Below, piece after piece: positions 7,831 through 17,096 of a stretch of DNA of 64,000 bases. This DNA is from JAXGQD01 sp040766665 (GTDB lineage Bacteria; Bacillota; Clostridia; Saccharofermentanales; Fastidiosipilaceae). The translations under genes and the position numbers were made by a program. The stretch lies in NCBI GenBank assembly GCA_040766665.1, contig JAXGQD010000006.1, positions 62,001 to 126,000 on the forward strand, written 5' to 3'. Every line of letters starts with the position of its first letter. Within the stretch, counting starts at the first letter, position 1. Under the pieces are notes generated by a model, which worked only from the letters and a program-made list of their open reading frames with translations, searched no databases and was not told where the DNA came from.

Positions 7831-8730
7831 ATGATTTATCTCGCCTTGGGCCTGGCCTTATTGGCTCTCATCAGCATAAGTGCGTTGCTTTTAGTCCGGC
7901 TGCAGATTAAGTCTGTAACCGGACAACTGCGCTTAATGCGCCAAAAACCGTTCGAGAACATGATTGTGCGTACGGACAAGGGCAGCCAAGCAATGGCAAA
8001 ATGCGCTGCCGAAATGAATGCTTTACTGACGGAAATGCGCGAGACGAATCGCCAACTGGAGACCCTGCGCCGCTCTTTTAGCGCGCAAATCAGCAGCATC
8101 TCGCATGATCTGCGCACCCCGCTGACCTCCATTCTGGGCTATATCGAACTCGCTGAAGGGGAAAGCGACGCACTAAAACGTGCCGAATATCTCAGTATCA
8201 TCCGCAGGCGCTCACAAATCCTGCAAAGCTTAATTGTCGAGTTTTACGACCTTTCCCGCATCGACGACCCCTCCTACCAATTGGCTTCCTCACCCCTGTT
8301 CGTGGAGCCCATTCTGGAAGACTGTGTTTTGACTTTCTACGATGACTTCGAAAAAAATGGCCTCCGTTTAAGCGTGGACATCACGAATGGCCCGAAAATT
8401 TTGGCTGCGCGAGAAGCCCTGATACGTGTTTACAGCAATCTTTTGCATAACATCCTCAAATACGGCTATGAAAAAGCGGAAGTTCGACACTTCACGACGG
8501 GAGGACGCAGCTATAGCGTTTTCTCCAATTTCCTGCCAGCGGAAGCACAAATGAATACCGAGCGAATTTTTGAGCGTTTTTATACGGGCGACGTCAGCCG
8601 CAGCAAGCAGAGTACAGGCTTAGGTCTTTACATCGTGCGGGTGCTTCTGGAAAAAATGGGACACACAATCACTGCGAAACAGGTGGGGCAGCAAGTTTTA
8701 ATCACGATTGCTTATCAAAATGCGGAATGA
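7831..8730 (+). CDS. Sensor histidine kinase
   Basis: 299 residues: one N-terminal membrane helix (3-24) and no outer sensing domain, a short linker, the dimerisation/phosphorylation box SSISHDLRTPLTSILGY with His92, and a HATPase domain with a degenerate N-box (YSNLLHNILKYG) and STGLGLYIVRVLLEKMG. Kinases without an external domain beside an ABC exporter often take their signal from the transporter itself. Starts 3 bp after the permease stop, so the four genes form one module with the response regulator first. Confidence 0.87.
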   Translation: MIYLALGLALLALISISALLLVRLQIKSVTGQLRLMRQKPFENMIVRTDKGSQAMAKCAAEMNALLTEMRETNRQLETLRRSFSAQISSISHDLRTPLTSILGYIELAEGESDALKRAEYLSIIRRRSQILQSLIVEFYDLSRIDDPSYQLASSPLFVEPILEDCVLTFYDDFEKNGLRLSVDITNGPKILAAREALIRVYSNLLHNILKYGYEKAEVRHFTTGGRSYSVFSNFLPAEAQMNTERIFERFYTGDVSRSKQSTGLGLYIVRVLLEKMGHTITAKQVGQQVLITIAYQNAE

Positions 8731-8803
8731 GGTTTGGGCGCGTTGCTTTTTTAGCGATTGGCAAAATACAACGCCCCAGCCTTCTGCTCTCAGCTCAGCG
8801 TGT

Positions 8804-9406
8804 TCACGTTTCTTTGCTTGTTTCTTTCAGTAGCGGTTTCGGTTCTAATTCCGGATGAAAGAGCACCCTTAAATCCATGGCTTCCGTTGTGCCCATGCGC
8901 GTTTGACGCTCCAGACTACGCAGGTAGACAAAACCCAACTTTTCATTAACCCGCTTTGATTGCTGATTGAAGAGATAGTACCCACAGGCCAAAAAATCAC
9001 AGCCGACCGTGTTAAAGCAGTAGTCAATGACGGCTTGCACCGCTTCCGGCATGTAACCTTGGCCCCAGTAAACTTTATTGAGGACATAACCAATCTCGCG
9101 GCCGAGGAGTTCGCTAAAGGCGGGACCCAATTCGTCACGCAAGGGCTCAATGCCCACAGAGCCGATGACCTTGCCGCTGCTTTTCAGCTCCATGGCAAAA
9201 GTCTTTTTCTCGGCGATGAACAGTTGCAAGATTTTCGCAGATTCCTCTTGGTTTTTATGATGTGACCAGCCCGCCATCTCACCAACGCCCGGCACCGAGC
9301 AATACTCATAGAAGTCGGCTAGGTCCGATAATTGCCAAGGCCGCAGAATTAGGCGTTCAGTTTCGAGCCTGACTGTAGAAAGATCGATGGGTGCGTTTTT
9401 GGCCAT
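8804..9406 (-). CDS. GNAT acetyltransferase (RimJ/RimL type)
   Basis: 200 residues from an ATG at 9406 with GGAGG upstream; a longer frame starting at 9478 has no ribosome site. The fold is marked by RLETERLILRPWQLSDLADFYEY, KVIGSVGIEPL, EIGYVLNKVYWGQGYMPEAVQAVIDY (acetyl-CoA loop) and the C-terminal NQQSKRVNEKLGFVY. Such enzymes acetylate protein N-termini or small molecules. Convergent with the histidine kinase and unrelated to it by context. The motif GGCAAAAG lies between its ribosome site and start codon. Confidence 0.85.
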   Translation of the reverse strand: MAKNAPIDLSTVRLETERLILRPWQLSDLADFYEYCSVPGVGEMAGWSHHKNQEESAKILQLFIAEKKTFAMELKSSGKVIGSVGIEPLRDELGPAFSELLGREIGYVLNKVYWGQGYMPEAVQAVIDYCFNTVGCDFLACGYYLFNQQSKRVNEKLGFVYLRSLERQTRMGTTEAMDLRVLFHPELEPKPLLKETSKET

Positions 9407-9515
9407 GTGCTTTTGCCTCCGAAACGGGCTACGTCCTTCTTGTGAGAGGATTGGCGGGTTAGTGGGTTTTGTGACCATTTTAATTTATGGCGCTCGTTTC
9501 GCAAAGCTTCCTTCG

Positions 9516-9639
9516 GGGAGCTCGGTTTGTGAGCGGTATGGAAAATGGGAGTTCGATTTGTGAGCGCTCTAGAAAATGGGAGCTCGATTTGTGAGCGCTC
9601 TAGAAAATGGGAGCTCGATTTGTGAGCGCTCTAGAAAAT
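9516..9639 (+). repeat. 31-bp tandem repeat, four copies
   Basis: Unit GGGAGCTCGATTTGTGAGCG + CTCTAGAAAAT repeats at 9516, 9547, 9578 and 9609 with exact 31-bp period; copies 3 and 4 are identical, copy 1 is the most diverged. The period is not a multiple of three and no ribosome site is seen, so a coding role is unlikely. Confidence 0.85.
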
Positions 9640-10150
9640 GGACAGAAATTACGGGGATGTGGTCATTCTAGTAGTTTTAGGGTATCTGCTCACGTCAAAC
9701 TGAGGATTTTGGGACAATATTTTCGACTGTGTGGTCGCCGCCACCACATCCCTGTAAAAAGTGGGCTTAAAATAGCCTTTAGACATGTTCGGCAGGCGTT
9801 CTTAAGCACTTTTAACCACATCCCCGTAAAAAGTGGGCTAAAAACCGCCTCTTGATATAATTCAGTGTAGCGGAGTAGCAGCCGCTCCAGGCAACGCGAC
9901 GTTTATAGGGTAGAGCGGAGTCGCAGCCGCCCAGGTAATGCGACGATTTTGTTGGTAGAGCGGAGTCGCAGCCGCCCAGGCAACGCGACGTTTATAGGGT
10001 AGAGCGGAGTCGCAGCCGCCCAGGCAGTGCGACGAATCCCGGAGCATCGTCACGTCCGACGCTTAAGCCTGTTTTCTAATTCTTAGCATATAATAGGCTT
10101 AAGTCAGGCGGTTTCAGGTCTGTGTAAATGAGGAGCAAGGAGGCAAAATC
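9640..10150. other. Repeat-rich spacer upstream of the UroD-like gene
   Basis: No gene is supported here. The stretch holds two copies of CACATCCC(T/C)GTAAAAAGTGGGCT (about 9745-9773 and 9818-9840), an inverted partner GGGGATGTGGT near 9653, the REP-like array at 9870-10033 and a good ribosome site (AAGGAGG, about 10136-10142) for the gene at 10151. Confidence 0.6.
9870..10033 (+). repeat. REP-like GTCGC...GCGAC array, four copies at ~45 bp period
   Basis: Units start at 9870, 9915, 9960 and 10004, each 30-31 bp from GCGGAG to GCGAC, separated by short linkers such as GTTTATAGGGTAGA. Outer arms GTCGC/GCGAC plus inner GCC/GGC can form a hairpin; the first copy has TAGC for TCGC and so a weaker stem. 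Related singles lie at 4918, 5176 and 53394. Confidence 0.75.
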
Positions 10151-11191
10151 ATGAACGGATACGAGCGCGTTAAAACAGCATTGGCCCATCAGGAGGCAGA
10201 TCGGGTGCCGGTTTGTCCGATTTTCGGCGGCGTAACGCGGCGATTGGTCTGAGCCAACTACGCCCAATGGAGCCAGGATGCCGATGTTTGCGCCGCGGCT
10301 TTCATCAAAGCTTCCGAAGATTATGAGGTGGATGCTCTGATTACCATGATGGACTTCTCGATCGAGGCCGATGCCTGGGGACAAGTGGTGCTCTTTCCGG
10401 AAGACGAAACGGCCCGCCCGGATTACACCCAATCCGTGGTTCAGGACATAGAAGAATACGACAAAATACAGAAAGTGGACTATCGCCAATCCAAGCGTAT
10501 GCAGATGCATATCGATGTCTGCAAAAAACTGGTGGAGGCGAAGAAGGGCCAGGTATATTTGGTCGCATTTGTCATCAGCCCGCTGGCCGTTTTATCCATG
10601 TTACGCGGCCAACAAGACCTGTACATGGATCTCTATGACGACCCGGATGTCATTACCGCAGCCGTGGGTAGGATGACTGAAACTTTGAAGGAATATGTGG
10701 CAGCGCTCTGTGCGACAGGTGTAGACGCGGTGATGATTGACACACTGATGGCCTCCGCGACGATTATGTCCAAGGAGCAGTGGTGTGAGATTGAGGCGCA
10801 GGCTTTAGGAGAGTTGGCAGATGTGATCAGAGCGCAGGGCTGTACACCGATGCTGCATAATTGTGGCAAAAACGTCTACTTCGACGCCATGATAGAAGCC
10901 GCTGAGCCGGCGGCGATATCTTTCCTGTATCCGCCTGATGGCTGTGAGGATTTTGCCACGGCGAAAGAAAAATATGGGGACAAGATCACGCTCATCGGAG
11001 CGGTGACCCCGGCCAACGCGGTGCTGGGTACGGACGAAGTCTGGGATACGGAATGTAAAGAGCAGATAGCAGCCATGGCTAAAGGTGGTGGCTATATATT
11101 GGCCACCGGCTGTGAATATGCGGCCAATGCCGGCTTTGAAAAGGCGCAGCGCATGATTGACATCGCTAAAAATGAAGGCCGCTATTCCTGA
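10151..11191 (+). pseudogene. UroD/MtaA-like methyltransferase, interrupted by in-frame TGA
   Basis: From ATG 10151 (AAGGAGG upstream) the frame runs to TGA at 11189-11191, 347 codons, but codon 34 is TGA (within RRLV-stop-ANYAQW). The downstream part is otherwise intact: ALITMMDFSIEADAWG, PLAVLSMLRG, TPMLHNCGKN (metal-binding His/Cys) and TLIGAVTPANAVLG. This is the uroporphyrinogen decarboxylase superfamily branch that moves methyl groups to or from corrinoids, not haem synthesis. The next gene, a CobW-type GTPase, overlaps its stop codon. Other genes in the window end in TGA, so reassignment is unlikely. A nonsense mutation or a base error are the simple explanations. Internal restart near 10328 would lose the first 59 codons. 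Confidence 0.75.
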
Positions 11192-12117
11192 TGGCTGTCA
11201 TTGACCTGGTCACAGGTTTTCTGGGAGCCGGTAAGACCACCTTCATCCGCCGTTATGTGCAGTGGCTGAAGGGTAAGGGGCTTCGTTTTGCCATTATTGA
11301 AAACGAGTTCGGACAAGCCGGAATCGATGCCGCACTCCTGCAAGAAGACGGGGCCAGCATCCGCGAAATTTCCGGAGGTTGTGTCTGCTGCACCCTGAAA
11401 CTGGGGCTGCACGATTTGCTCCTGGAATTAAGCGATGCCGTGGAACGCATTATCCTCGAGCCTTCCGGCCTCTTTAACGGAGCGGATTTTCTGGATATTC
11501 TACATAGTCCAGAGCTAGAGGGTAAAATCAGCCCTGGTATTTGGCTCGGCATCGTTGATCCTCAATCTGTGACGAATCTCGATGAACTTGAACGCCGGAT
11601 CTTACAAACGGAACTCATCCATGCCGGAAGCGTAGCGCTCAGTAAGGCGCAACTTAGTACCACTCAGGAACTGGAAGCGGCGCAGCGTTTCGTGGAACAA
11701 CTGCTGCCACTTGATCCGCCTATCATTTTTAGCGAGGCCTGGCCTGATGGTGGTACTGATGCGGAGCGTTGGTTTTCGGCCATCCAGACTGCAGGCACAT
11801 GCGTGCGTGAACATACAAGGCAGATCATCGATCATAGCCTAATTTATCAAAGCACGACCCTGCGCATCGATTCCAGTTATAGCAAAGAGCAGTTGCTGCG
11901 GATTTTGTCCTCTTTGGGGCAGGCGCATTTTGGCAAAATCCTCCGCATCAAAGGCTTTCTCAAGGCGGACACGGGCGTGGCTTTTGCCATTAACTTTGCT
12001 CCGGGGAGTATTAGTGTGGAAAAGACGCAACAGACTTTGCCTTTCTATATCAATGTCATTGGTAAAAACCTCCAGCGCAAAGCCATAAAAGCGGCTTTCA
12101 CGCAGAGTCATCTTTAA
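11191..12117 (+). CDS. CobW/COG0523 family GTPase (metal chaperone type)
   Basis: 308 residues. G1 motif GFLGAGKTT (9-17), then NEFGQAGID, the metal-binding CxCC motif GGCVCC (Cys64, 66, 67), the ILEPSGL switch region, and a C-terminal CobW_C-like half after about 210. The start codon overlaps the TGA of the UroD-like gene (TGATGG), so translation is coupled. COG0523 GTPases insert or deliver metals such as zinc or cobalt. Beside a methyltransferase-like protein with a His/Cys metal site, metal delivery to that protein is a reasonable inference. It would be affected by the stop codon upstream if coupling is strict. Confidence 0.85.
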   Translation: MAVIDLVTGFLGAGKTTFIRRYVQWLKGKGLRFAIIENEFGQAGIDAALLQEDGASIREISGGCVCCTLKLGLHDLLLELSDAVERIILEPSGLFNGADFLDILHSPELEGKISPGIWLGIVDPQSVTNLDELERRILQTELIHAGSVALSKAQLSTTQELEAAQRFVEQLLPLDPPIIFSEAWPDGGTDAERWFSAIQTAGTCVREHTRQIIDHSLIYQSTTLRIDSSYSKEQLLRILSSLGQAHFGKILRIKGFLKADTGVAFAINFAPGSISVEKTQQTLPFYINVIGKNLQRKAIKAAFTQSHL

Positions 12118-12149
12118 AAAAAGATAGGGTAAACAGTGCTCCCTTAGCT

Positions 12150-12413
12150 TTAATTATTCTCTGGTAGCTCGCTGGGCTTGGGCGGTCTGACATGTGGGAG
12201 CGCCGATTCGTAGTAAGCACCGATGCGCCGGTAGTTTTCTCTTGCTTGATTGAGGCTGGGAATGTTGGCGCCACCATCATAGTCGGGATCCAATAGCTGG
12301 ATGGGATCATCTTCCCAGTAGCAGACGGAGCAAATATCATACGAGTCTCTAGCTGGCTGATCGTAGGTGTAGTTGCCACAACAGGGACAAGGGGATTTTG
12401 TTTTTTTAGACAT
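12150..12413 (-). CDS. CPCC family cysteine-rich protein
   Basis: 87 residues; ATG at 12413 behind AAAGGAGG. It shows the family's defining CPCCGNYTYD and CSVCYWEDDP, a four-cysteine zinc-ribbon-like site, followed by GGAN.SLNQARENY. Small soluble protein of unknown role found widely in bacteria, often near toxin-immunity or metabolic genes. Nothing in the neighbourhood defines its job. The motif GGCAAAAG sits between its ribosome site and start codon. Confidence 0.85.
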   Translation of the reverse strand: MSKKTKSPCPCCGNYTYDQPARDSYDICSVCYWEDDPIQLLDPDYDGGANIPSLNQARENYRRIGAYYESALPHVRPPKPSELPENN

Positions 12414-12558
12414 CTTTTGCCACCTCCTTTGAAAGCTGCGTTCTTATTATTTTTCGGGTAAAGAATTAGTGGAAACCGTTTCTCTTGTACCGCTTTGAGT
12501 CAAACCGTACTCTGAGCTAAAAAGAGGGCACCCTTTGTAGCAAGAGTGACCTCATTTT

Positions 12559-12633
12559 TGGTGTCCCCGGCGAGAATCGAACTCACATCAGCAGCTTCGG
12601 AGACTACTGCCTTATCCATTAGGCCACGGGAAC
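12559..12633 (-). tRNA. tRNA-Arg (anticodon CCG)
   Basis: The minus strand folds as a cloverleaf: acceptor GTTCCCG pairs with CGGGGAC, D arm GCC...GGC, anticodon arm GTAGT-CTCCGAA-GCTGC giving anticodon CCG (codon CGG), T arm GTGAG-TTCGATT-CTCGC, discriminator A at 12562 and an encoded CCA (12559-12561). All arms pair with at most G-U wobbles. Confidence 0.93.
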
Positions 12634-12736
12634 CTGTGTAACCTCCTGAATTATAAGGAGAATGCCGCGAGACTGCAAACGTTGGGAAGGAGGGGGCGAA
12701 TTAATGATAACTCGAATATCGAAAATTCTGAAAATC

Positions 12737-12764
12737 TTGTTTCCTTTTAGCAAAATAATATAAT
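12737..12764 (+). promoter_or_regulatory. Candidate sigma-A promoter upstream of the ROK gene
   Basis: TTGTTT (12737-12742), 16-bp spacer, perfect TATAAT (12759-12764). The ROK start at 12876 is about 105 bp downstream. A second TA-rich block near 12810-12820 could be an alternative -10. Confidence 0.45.
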
Positions 12765-12875
12765 GATAAAGAACTTTCATTTAATTTAATGCAATCATTC
12801 CAGTAGTGTAGTATTATATAAACACTTTATTAAATAGACGAATAAAGAAAACTGAGCAGATAGGAGGGACCTCAA

Positions 12876-14033
12876 TTGCCCAAAAAAACCATTAGTAATC
12901 TTGAGGTAAAACGAATCAATCGAAATCAGATATATCGTTTTATTAATCGAAACAATCGCGTTTCAAAACCTGAGATATCTGCCGCTTTGCGCATCAGCAT
13001 GCCAACGGTTTTACAAAATGTAAATGAGCTGATTGAAAGAGGATTAGTCTCTGAGGTGGGAGCCTTTGAATCTACCGGGGGGCGCAAACCAAAAATCATC
13101 TCACCTATCTATGATGCCAAGTTTGCTATCGGCGTGGATATAACAAATAATCATGTTGGAATCGCACTTACCGATTTGTCAGGCGAATTGCTGAAGCATA
13201 CACGCTTGCAGAAGGTATTCCAAAATAATGAACAGTACTATATTGATTTGGCACAAATTCTGCATAAGTTTCTCTTGGAAACAAAGAAGCCTTTGGATCG
13301 CTTTTTGGGCTATGGGATTTCGATACCAGGAATTGTGACCTCAGATAATCGCTTTATCACACGCTCACATGCACTGAATATTTCGGATGTTCTAACGGAA
13401 GATTTTTCAAAGTTTATACCATACAATTGTCTGTTCACTAATGATGCCAATGCTGCAATGATCGCTGAAATGTATCGTTCGCCTGAAAACTATGATGCCA
13501 TATACCTGTCTTTGAGCAACAGTGTCGGCGGTTCTTTGTTTTTTCCAAAAACATCTGGCTATGAGTGGCTACCGACATATAAAACAATTTTCCTAGGAGA
13601 AAATTTTCGTGGTGGTGAGTTCGGACATATGACACTTTTCCCCGGTGGCCGGGAATGTTACTGTGGAAAAACAGGCTGTGTTGACTCTTATTGCTCGGCA
13701 AAGCAGTTATCTCAATACACTGATAATAAGCTCGAATTGTTTTTTGCCCAATTGGAAAATGATAAAAAGCTTTCAAGCATTTGGGATGAATATCTGGCCA
13801 ATTTGGCTATTGCACTCAACTCACTAAGGATGGCTTTTGACTGTCCTATTATTGTGGGTGGGTATGTTGGTAGCTACATTGAACCATATCTCAACAATCT
13901 AAAGAATAAAGCAGAAGTATTGAATACGTTCGAAGCAGATGCCAGCTATATTAAACCATGTCATTATAAAGTGGAAGCTTCTGCTCTTGGTGCTGCTTTA
14001 CGTTGTATGGAAAAATTTATTAAGAACATATAG
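12876..14033 (+). CDS. ROK family transcriptional repressor (NagC/XylR type)
   Basis: 385 residues from a TTG start preceded by TAGGAGG. Residues 14-65 are a winged helix-turn-helix (RISMPTVLQNVNELIERGLVSE). The ROK fold follows with FAIGVDITNNHVGIALTD, sugar-binding/catalytic NDANAAM, GGEFGHMT and the zinc motif CYCGKTGCVDSYCS. Family members repress sugar operons and are released by the sugar or its phosphate. It lies directly upstream of a ribose-type ABC operon on the same strand, 0.4 kb away, its likely target. Base composition is noticeably more AT-rich from here onward than before the tRNA. Confidence 0.88.
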   Translation: MPKKTISNLEVKRINRNQIYRFINRNNRVSKPEISAALRISMPTVLQNVNELIERGLVSEVGAFESTGGRKPKIISPIYDAKFAIGVDITNNHVGIALTDLSGELLKHTRLQKVFQNNEQYYIDLAQILHKFLLETKKPLDRFLGYGISIPGIVTSDNRFITRSHALNISDVLTEDFSKFIPYNCLFTNDANAAMIAEMYRSPENYDAIYLSLSNSVGGSLFFPKTSGYEWLPTYKTIFLGENFRGGEFGHMTLFPGGRECYCGKTGCVDSYCSAKQLSQYTDNKLELFFAQLENDKKLSSIWDEYLANLAIALNSLRMAFDCPIIVGGYVGSYIEPYLNNLKNKAEVLNTFEADASYIKPCHYKVEASALGAALRCMEKFIKNI

Positions 14034-14434
14034 CTCGCTAAATTATATATCGCTAATTGCCAAGAAGATCTAAAAAATTTGCTCGTATTAGCTTAACTAA
14101 TCAACTGCGCGTCCCAATTATAGCGTAATTTCTTATCGTATAAAAATATATCTAGTCTTGTAAATAATGTATAAATCCCGCTCGCTAGAAATGTGAATAA
14201 AGTCAATTATTCAAAAACAGATTGACATTAATCTTGAATCCGTGTAATTTTGAAACAACTTTAGTAAAGAGAATATAAAAGTAAATACACAAGAATCGGA
14301 TTGCTTAGATATGCATTTATAAAAAAGTCACATTCAGCCCCAGACTGGAACATCGAGGCAGTGCGATTTGGAAAGTATTGAATTTTATTTCTCTTGAAAA
14401 AGTTAATCAGAATACTTTTGGAGGAAATGAACAA
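14034..14434. other. Regulatory spacer upstream of the sugar ABC operon
   Basis: Four hundred bases without a gene. A possible promoter is TTGACA (14222-14227) with TGTAAT (14243-14248), though the 15-bp spacer is short. A long leader before the ATG at 14435 could hold a ROK operator; I see no clear palindrome or riboswitch. Confidence 0.4.
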
Positions 14435-15469
14435 ATGAAAAAAAGTCTTTCAATATTGATGGCTATGTTGATGTTATCTGTATTCCTTTTCGGATGCGGC
14501 GCAGTCACGACAACAACAACCGGAAATGATGTAATGACAGCTGCTGTGCAGCAGACCGGTGAAAGCCCTGTGACCGAAGCCAGCCAAGCAGACCCTAATA
14601 AACCTGTGAAAATCGGCGTTTCGATGGGCACGACACAAAATCTCTTCTATTCCAAGATGGCGCAAATTATTCAAGATTATGGTAAAGAAAAAGGTGCAGA
14701 AGTCATCGTTTCAGACGAAAACCATGATGTAAGCAAACAAATTTCAACATTTGAGAATTTCATTTCTTCAGGTTGCACCGCAATCATCGCAGTTGCTTTT
14801 AACGCTGATGGTATTGAAGACGTTGTTAAGAAAGCAGAAGCCGCTGGTATCTTTGTAATGACCTACGACGGATTTGTCGAAGGCGCAAGAGGCTCGTTGA
14901 ATTTAGATAACTATGTGTATGGTTATCAAACTGGAACCATGGCAGCCGATTGGATTAATGCCAATCCTGAGCTAAAGGCACAAGAAGTCATTGAAGTCGG
15001 CATATTTGACTATCCTGATATTACACTCATTATTGATCGCGCCAAGGGCATCGCTGATGCATTGGCAGAAAAAGCTCCGAACGCCAAAGTAGTAGCCCAA
15101 CAGAAGGCCGGCATTGGTGATGAAGGCAATATTCAGGCTGAGAATTTCCTTGCCGCATATCCGAATATGCAAGTGATTTGTGGTATCAATGATACCGGTG
15201 TTTTAGGTGCTTATGAAGTATTCAACACTATGAATAAAACGGGTGACAATATTGGACTATTTGGTGCAGATGGAGATCCCAGAGCTTTAGAATTAATTTC
15301 TGAGAACACCATTTATAGAGGCACTGTTATGTCAGGTGCTTACGATGCGCTTCCCGGTGCTGTTGATATTTGTATTGCAGCCAGTAAAGGTGAAGAAGTA
15401 GACGGCCACATCATTTATGATACCGTTCCGGTAACCATAGAAAATGTTCAAGAATTCCTGAACGACTAA
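14435..15469 (+). CDS. Ribose-type sugar ABC transporter substrate-binding lipoprotein
   Basis: 344 residues; ATG at 14435 with TGGAGG upstream (an earlier in-frame ATG at 14378 would add 19 residues ahead of a clear signal peptide). Lipoprotein signal ends SVFLFGC at Cys20, then a Thr-rich linker. The periplasmic-binding fold begins KIGVSMGTTQNLFYSKM and continues with VSDENHDVSKQISTFENFISSG, GINDTGVLGAYE and LFGADGDPRAL, as in RbsB-like proteins. It should capture a sugar outside the cell and pass it to the transporter encoded next. The sugar is not identifiable; downstream dehydrogenases suggest a polyol or hexuronate. Confidence 0.88.
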   Translation: MKKSLSILMAMLMLSVFLFGCGAVTTTTTGNDVMTAAVQQTGESPVTEASQADPNKPVKIGVSMGTTQNLFYSKMAQIIQDYGKEKGAEVIVSDENHDVSKQISTFENFISSGCTAIIAVAFNADGIEDVVKKAEAAGIFVMTYDGFVEGARGSLNLDNYVYGYQTGTMAADWINANPELKAQEVIEVGIFDYPDITLIIDRAKGIADALAEKAPNAKVVAQQKAGIGDEGNIQAENFLAAYPNMQVICGINDTGVLGAYEVFNTMNKTGDNIGLFGADGDPRALELISENTIYRGTVMSGAYDALPGAVDICIAASKGEEVDGHIIYDTVPVTIENVQEFLND

Positions 15470-15497
15470 TTTACTGCAAATACGCTTTGATGGGCAA

Positions 15498-15541
15498 CCG
15501 TGTGAAACACAGACAGTGGTGAACTGTTTGGTTTCACATGG
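15498..15541 (+). terminator. Intercistronic stem-loop after the binding-protein gene
   Basis: CCGTGTGAAAC (15498-15508) pairs with GTTTCACATGG (15531-15541), with an inner ACAGT/ACTGT stem. No U-tract follows, so it is more likely an mRNA-stabilising or attenuating hairpin that keeps binding-protein expression higher than the ATPase gene. Confidence 0.6.
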
Positions 15542-15584
15542 TTACAAATCTGAAACGACAAGTAAGTAATGGGAGATTTCTAGC

Positions 15585-17087
15585 ATGAATGAAAAAACAG
15601 ATTACGTTTTGTCTGTACAAAATATTTCAAAACGCTATGCAGGTATTCAGGCTTTAAACGATGTCTCAATTGACTTTATCAAAGGTGAAACACATGCATT
15701 AGTTGGGGAAAATGGTGCCGGAAAATCCACACTTATTAAAATTATTTCCGGAGCAGAAGTTCCTGATTCCGGAAGACTTATTTTTGAAGAAAAGACATTC
15801 GATAAAATGACCCCGCACCTATCACAAATGATGGGTATTGCAACCATTTACCAAGAATTTAATCTTTTTCCCTCCCTTTCTGTTGCGGAAAACATGTATA
15901 TGGGTGATGAGTTGACTTCAAGTGAGAAGAAACTTATCTACAACAAAAAAGAATATGTAGAAAAAGCAAGAGAAGTCCTCTCGAAAATGAATGTAGATAT
16001 TCAGCCGGAGGAGTTGGTCGCAAACATGACCACAGCGAAGATGCAACTGGTTGAGATTGCCAAAGCAATTGCCAAAGATGCAAAAATTCTTATTATGGAT
16101 GAGCCGACAGCTCCTTTATCCACAAAAGAGACCGAGGACTTGTTTGAACTGATAAACCTTTTAAAGCAACGCGGTGTAACAATTATCTATATTTCCCATA
16201 GGTTAGAAGAACTCTACCGCATTGCTGATCGATTGACCGTACTAAGAGACGGAAAGCATATATCAACTTCAAATACGGACGAAGTGACAAGACAAGAATT
16301 AATTTTCCAAATGGCAAATAAGAAGGTAGAGGAAAAACGCTACACTTCAACGTGGGCAACAGATAATGTCGCCATCGAAGTGAAGAATCTCTGTGGTAAC
16401 GGACTCGAAGACGTATCCTTCAAAGTGCGCAGCGGTGAAATCTTGGGTATTGGCGGATTACTTGGCGCCGGAAGAACAGAACTTGCACGCTTAATCTTTG
16501 GCGCAGACAAGCTCACTTCAGGAGAAATTCTGCTCGACTCTAAACCTGTGATTATTAAGAACCCCAAACAAGCGGTGTTAAATGGAATTGCGTATGTTCC
16601 TGAAGACAGAAAGCAGCACGGCGCTATTCTTAGTCTACCAATCAATTGGAACATTACATTACCCATTCTCAAACGCATCTCGCGCAGTATTTTCATAAAA
16701 AAACAAGATGAGAATAGCATTGTGGATACTCAGAAAAACAATCTGAGAATCAAAGCGGCCACAATGACACAAAATGTCAGTAGCTTAAGTGGCGGAAATC
16801 AACAAAAAGTTGTCCTTGCAAAATGGCTCTCCAGTAAACCCAAGATTTTAATACTTGATGAACCTACCAGAGGTGTTGATGTAGGTGCCAAACAAGAAAT
16901 CTATCAATTAATCGATGATTTTGCCAAAGAAGGCATCGCAGTCATACTGATTTCTTCTGAATTGGATGAGCTTTTAAATGTTTCCGATCGACTCATCGTA
17001 CTGAACGAAAAGCGAATCGTCGGCTTTATTGAAAAAAATGAATTCTCTCAAACGGCTGTCTTGGCAATGGCCTCAGGACTAAAATAG
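15585..17087 (+). CDS. Sugar ABC transporter ATP-binding protein (RbsA/MglA type)
   Basis: 500 residues with two nucleotide-binding halves, the usual size. First half: Walker A GENGAGKST and Walker B ILIMDEPTAPL, with a weak signature (TTAKMQLVEIAKA). Second half: degenerate Walker A GGLLGAGRTEL, signature LSGGNQQKVVLAKWL, and LILDEPTRGVDVGAK. This asymmetry is normal for the CUT2 family. It powers uptake through the permease 10 bp downstream. Confidence 0.92.
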   Translation: MNEKTDYVLSVQNISKRYAGIQALNDVSIDFIKGETHALVGENGAGKSTLIKIISGAEVPDSGRLIFEEKTFDKMTPHLSQMMGIATIYQEFNLFPSLSVAENMYMGDELTSSEKKLIYNKKEYVEKAREVLSKMNVDIQPEELVANMTTAKMQLVEIAKAIAKDAKILIMDEPTAPLSTKETEDLFELINLLKQRGVTIIYISHRLEELYRIADRLTVLRDGKHISTSNTDEVTRQELIFQMANKKVEEKRYTSTWATDNVAIEVKNLCGNGLEDVSFKVRSGEILGIGGLLGAGRTELARLIFGADKLTSGEILLDSKPVIIKNPKQAVLNGIAYVPEDRKQHGAILSLPINWNITLPILKRISRSIFIKKQDENSIVDTQKNNLRIKAATMTQNVSSLSGGNQQKVVLAKWLSSKPKILILDEPTRGVDVGAKQEIYQLIDDFAKEGIAVILISSELDELLNVSDRLIVLNEKRIVGFIEKNEFSQTAVLAMASGLK

Positions 17088-17096
17088 GAGTAAAAA

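Noticed and set aside
9862..10053. 63-codon minus-strand frame with LPGAAATPL-type repeats
   Set aside because: It is a translation of the REP-like array without a ribosome site; a DNA repeat explains it better.
10151..11191. TGA as a glycine codon, as in some uncultured bacteria
   Set aside because: Many genes here end in TGA, including this one, and only one internal TGA of this kind is seen.
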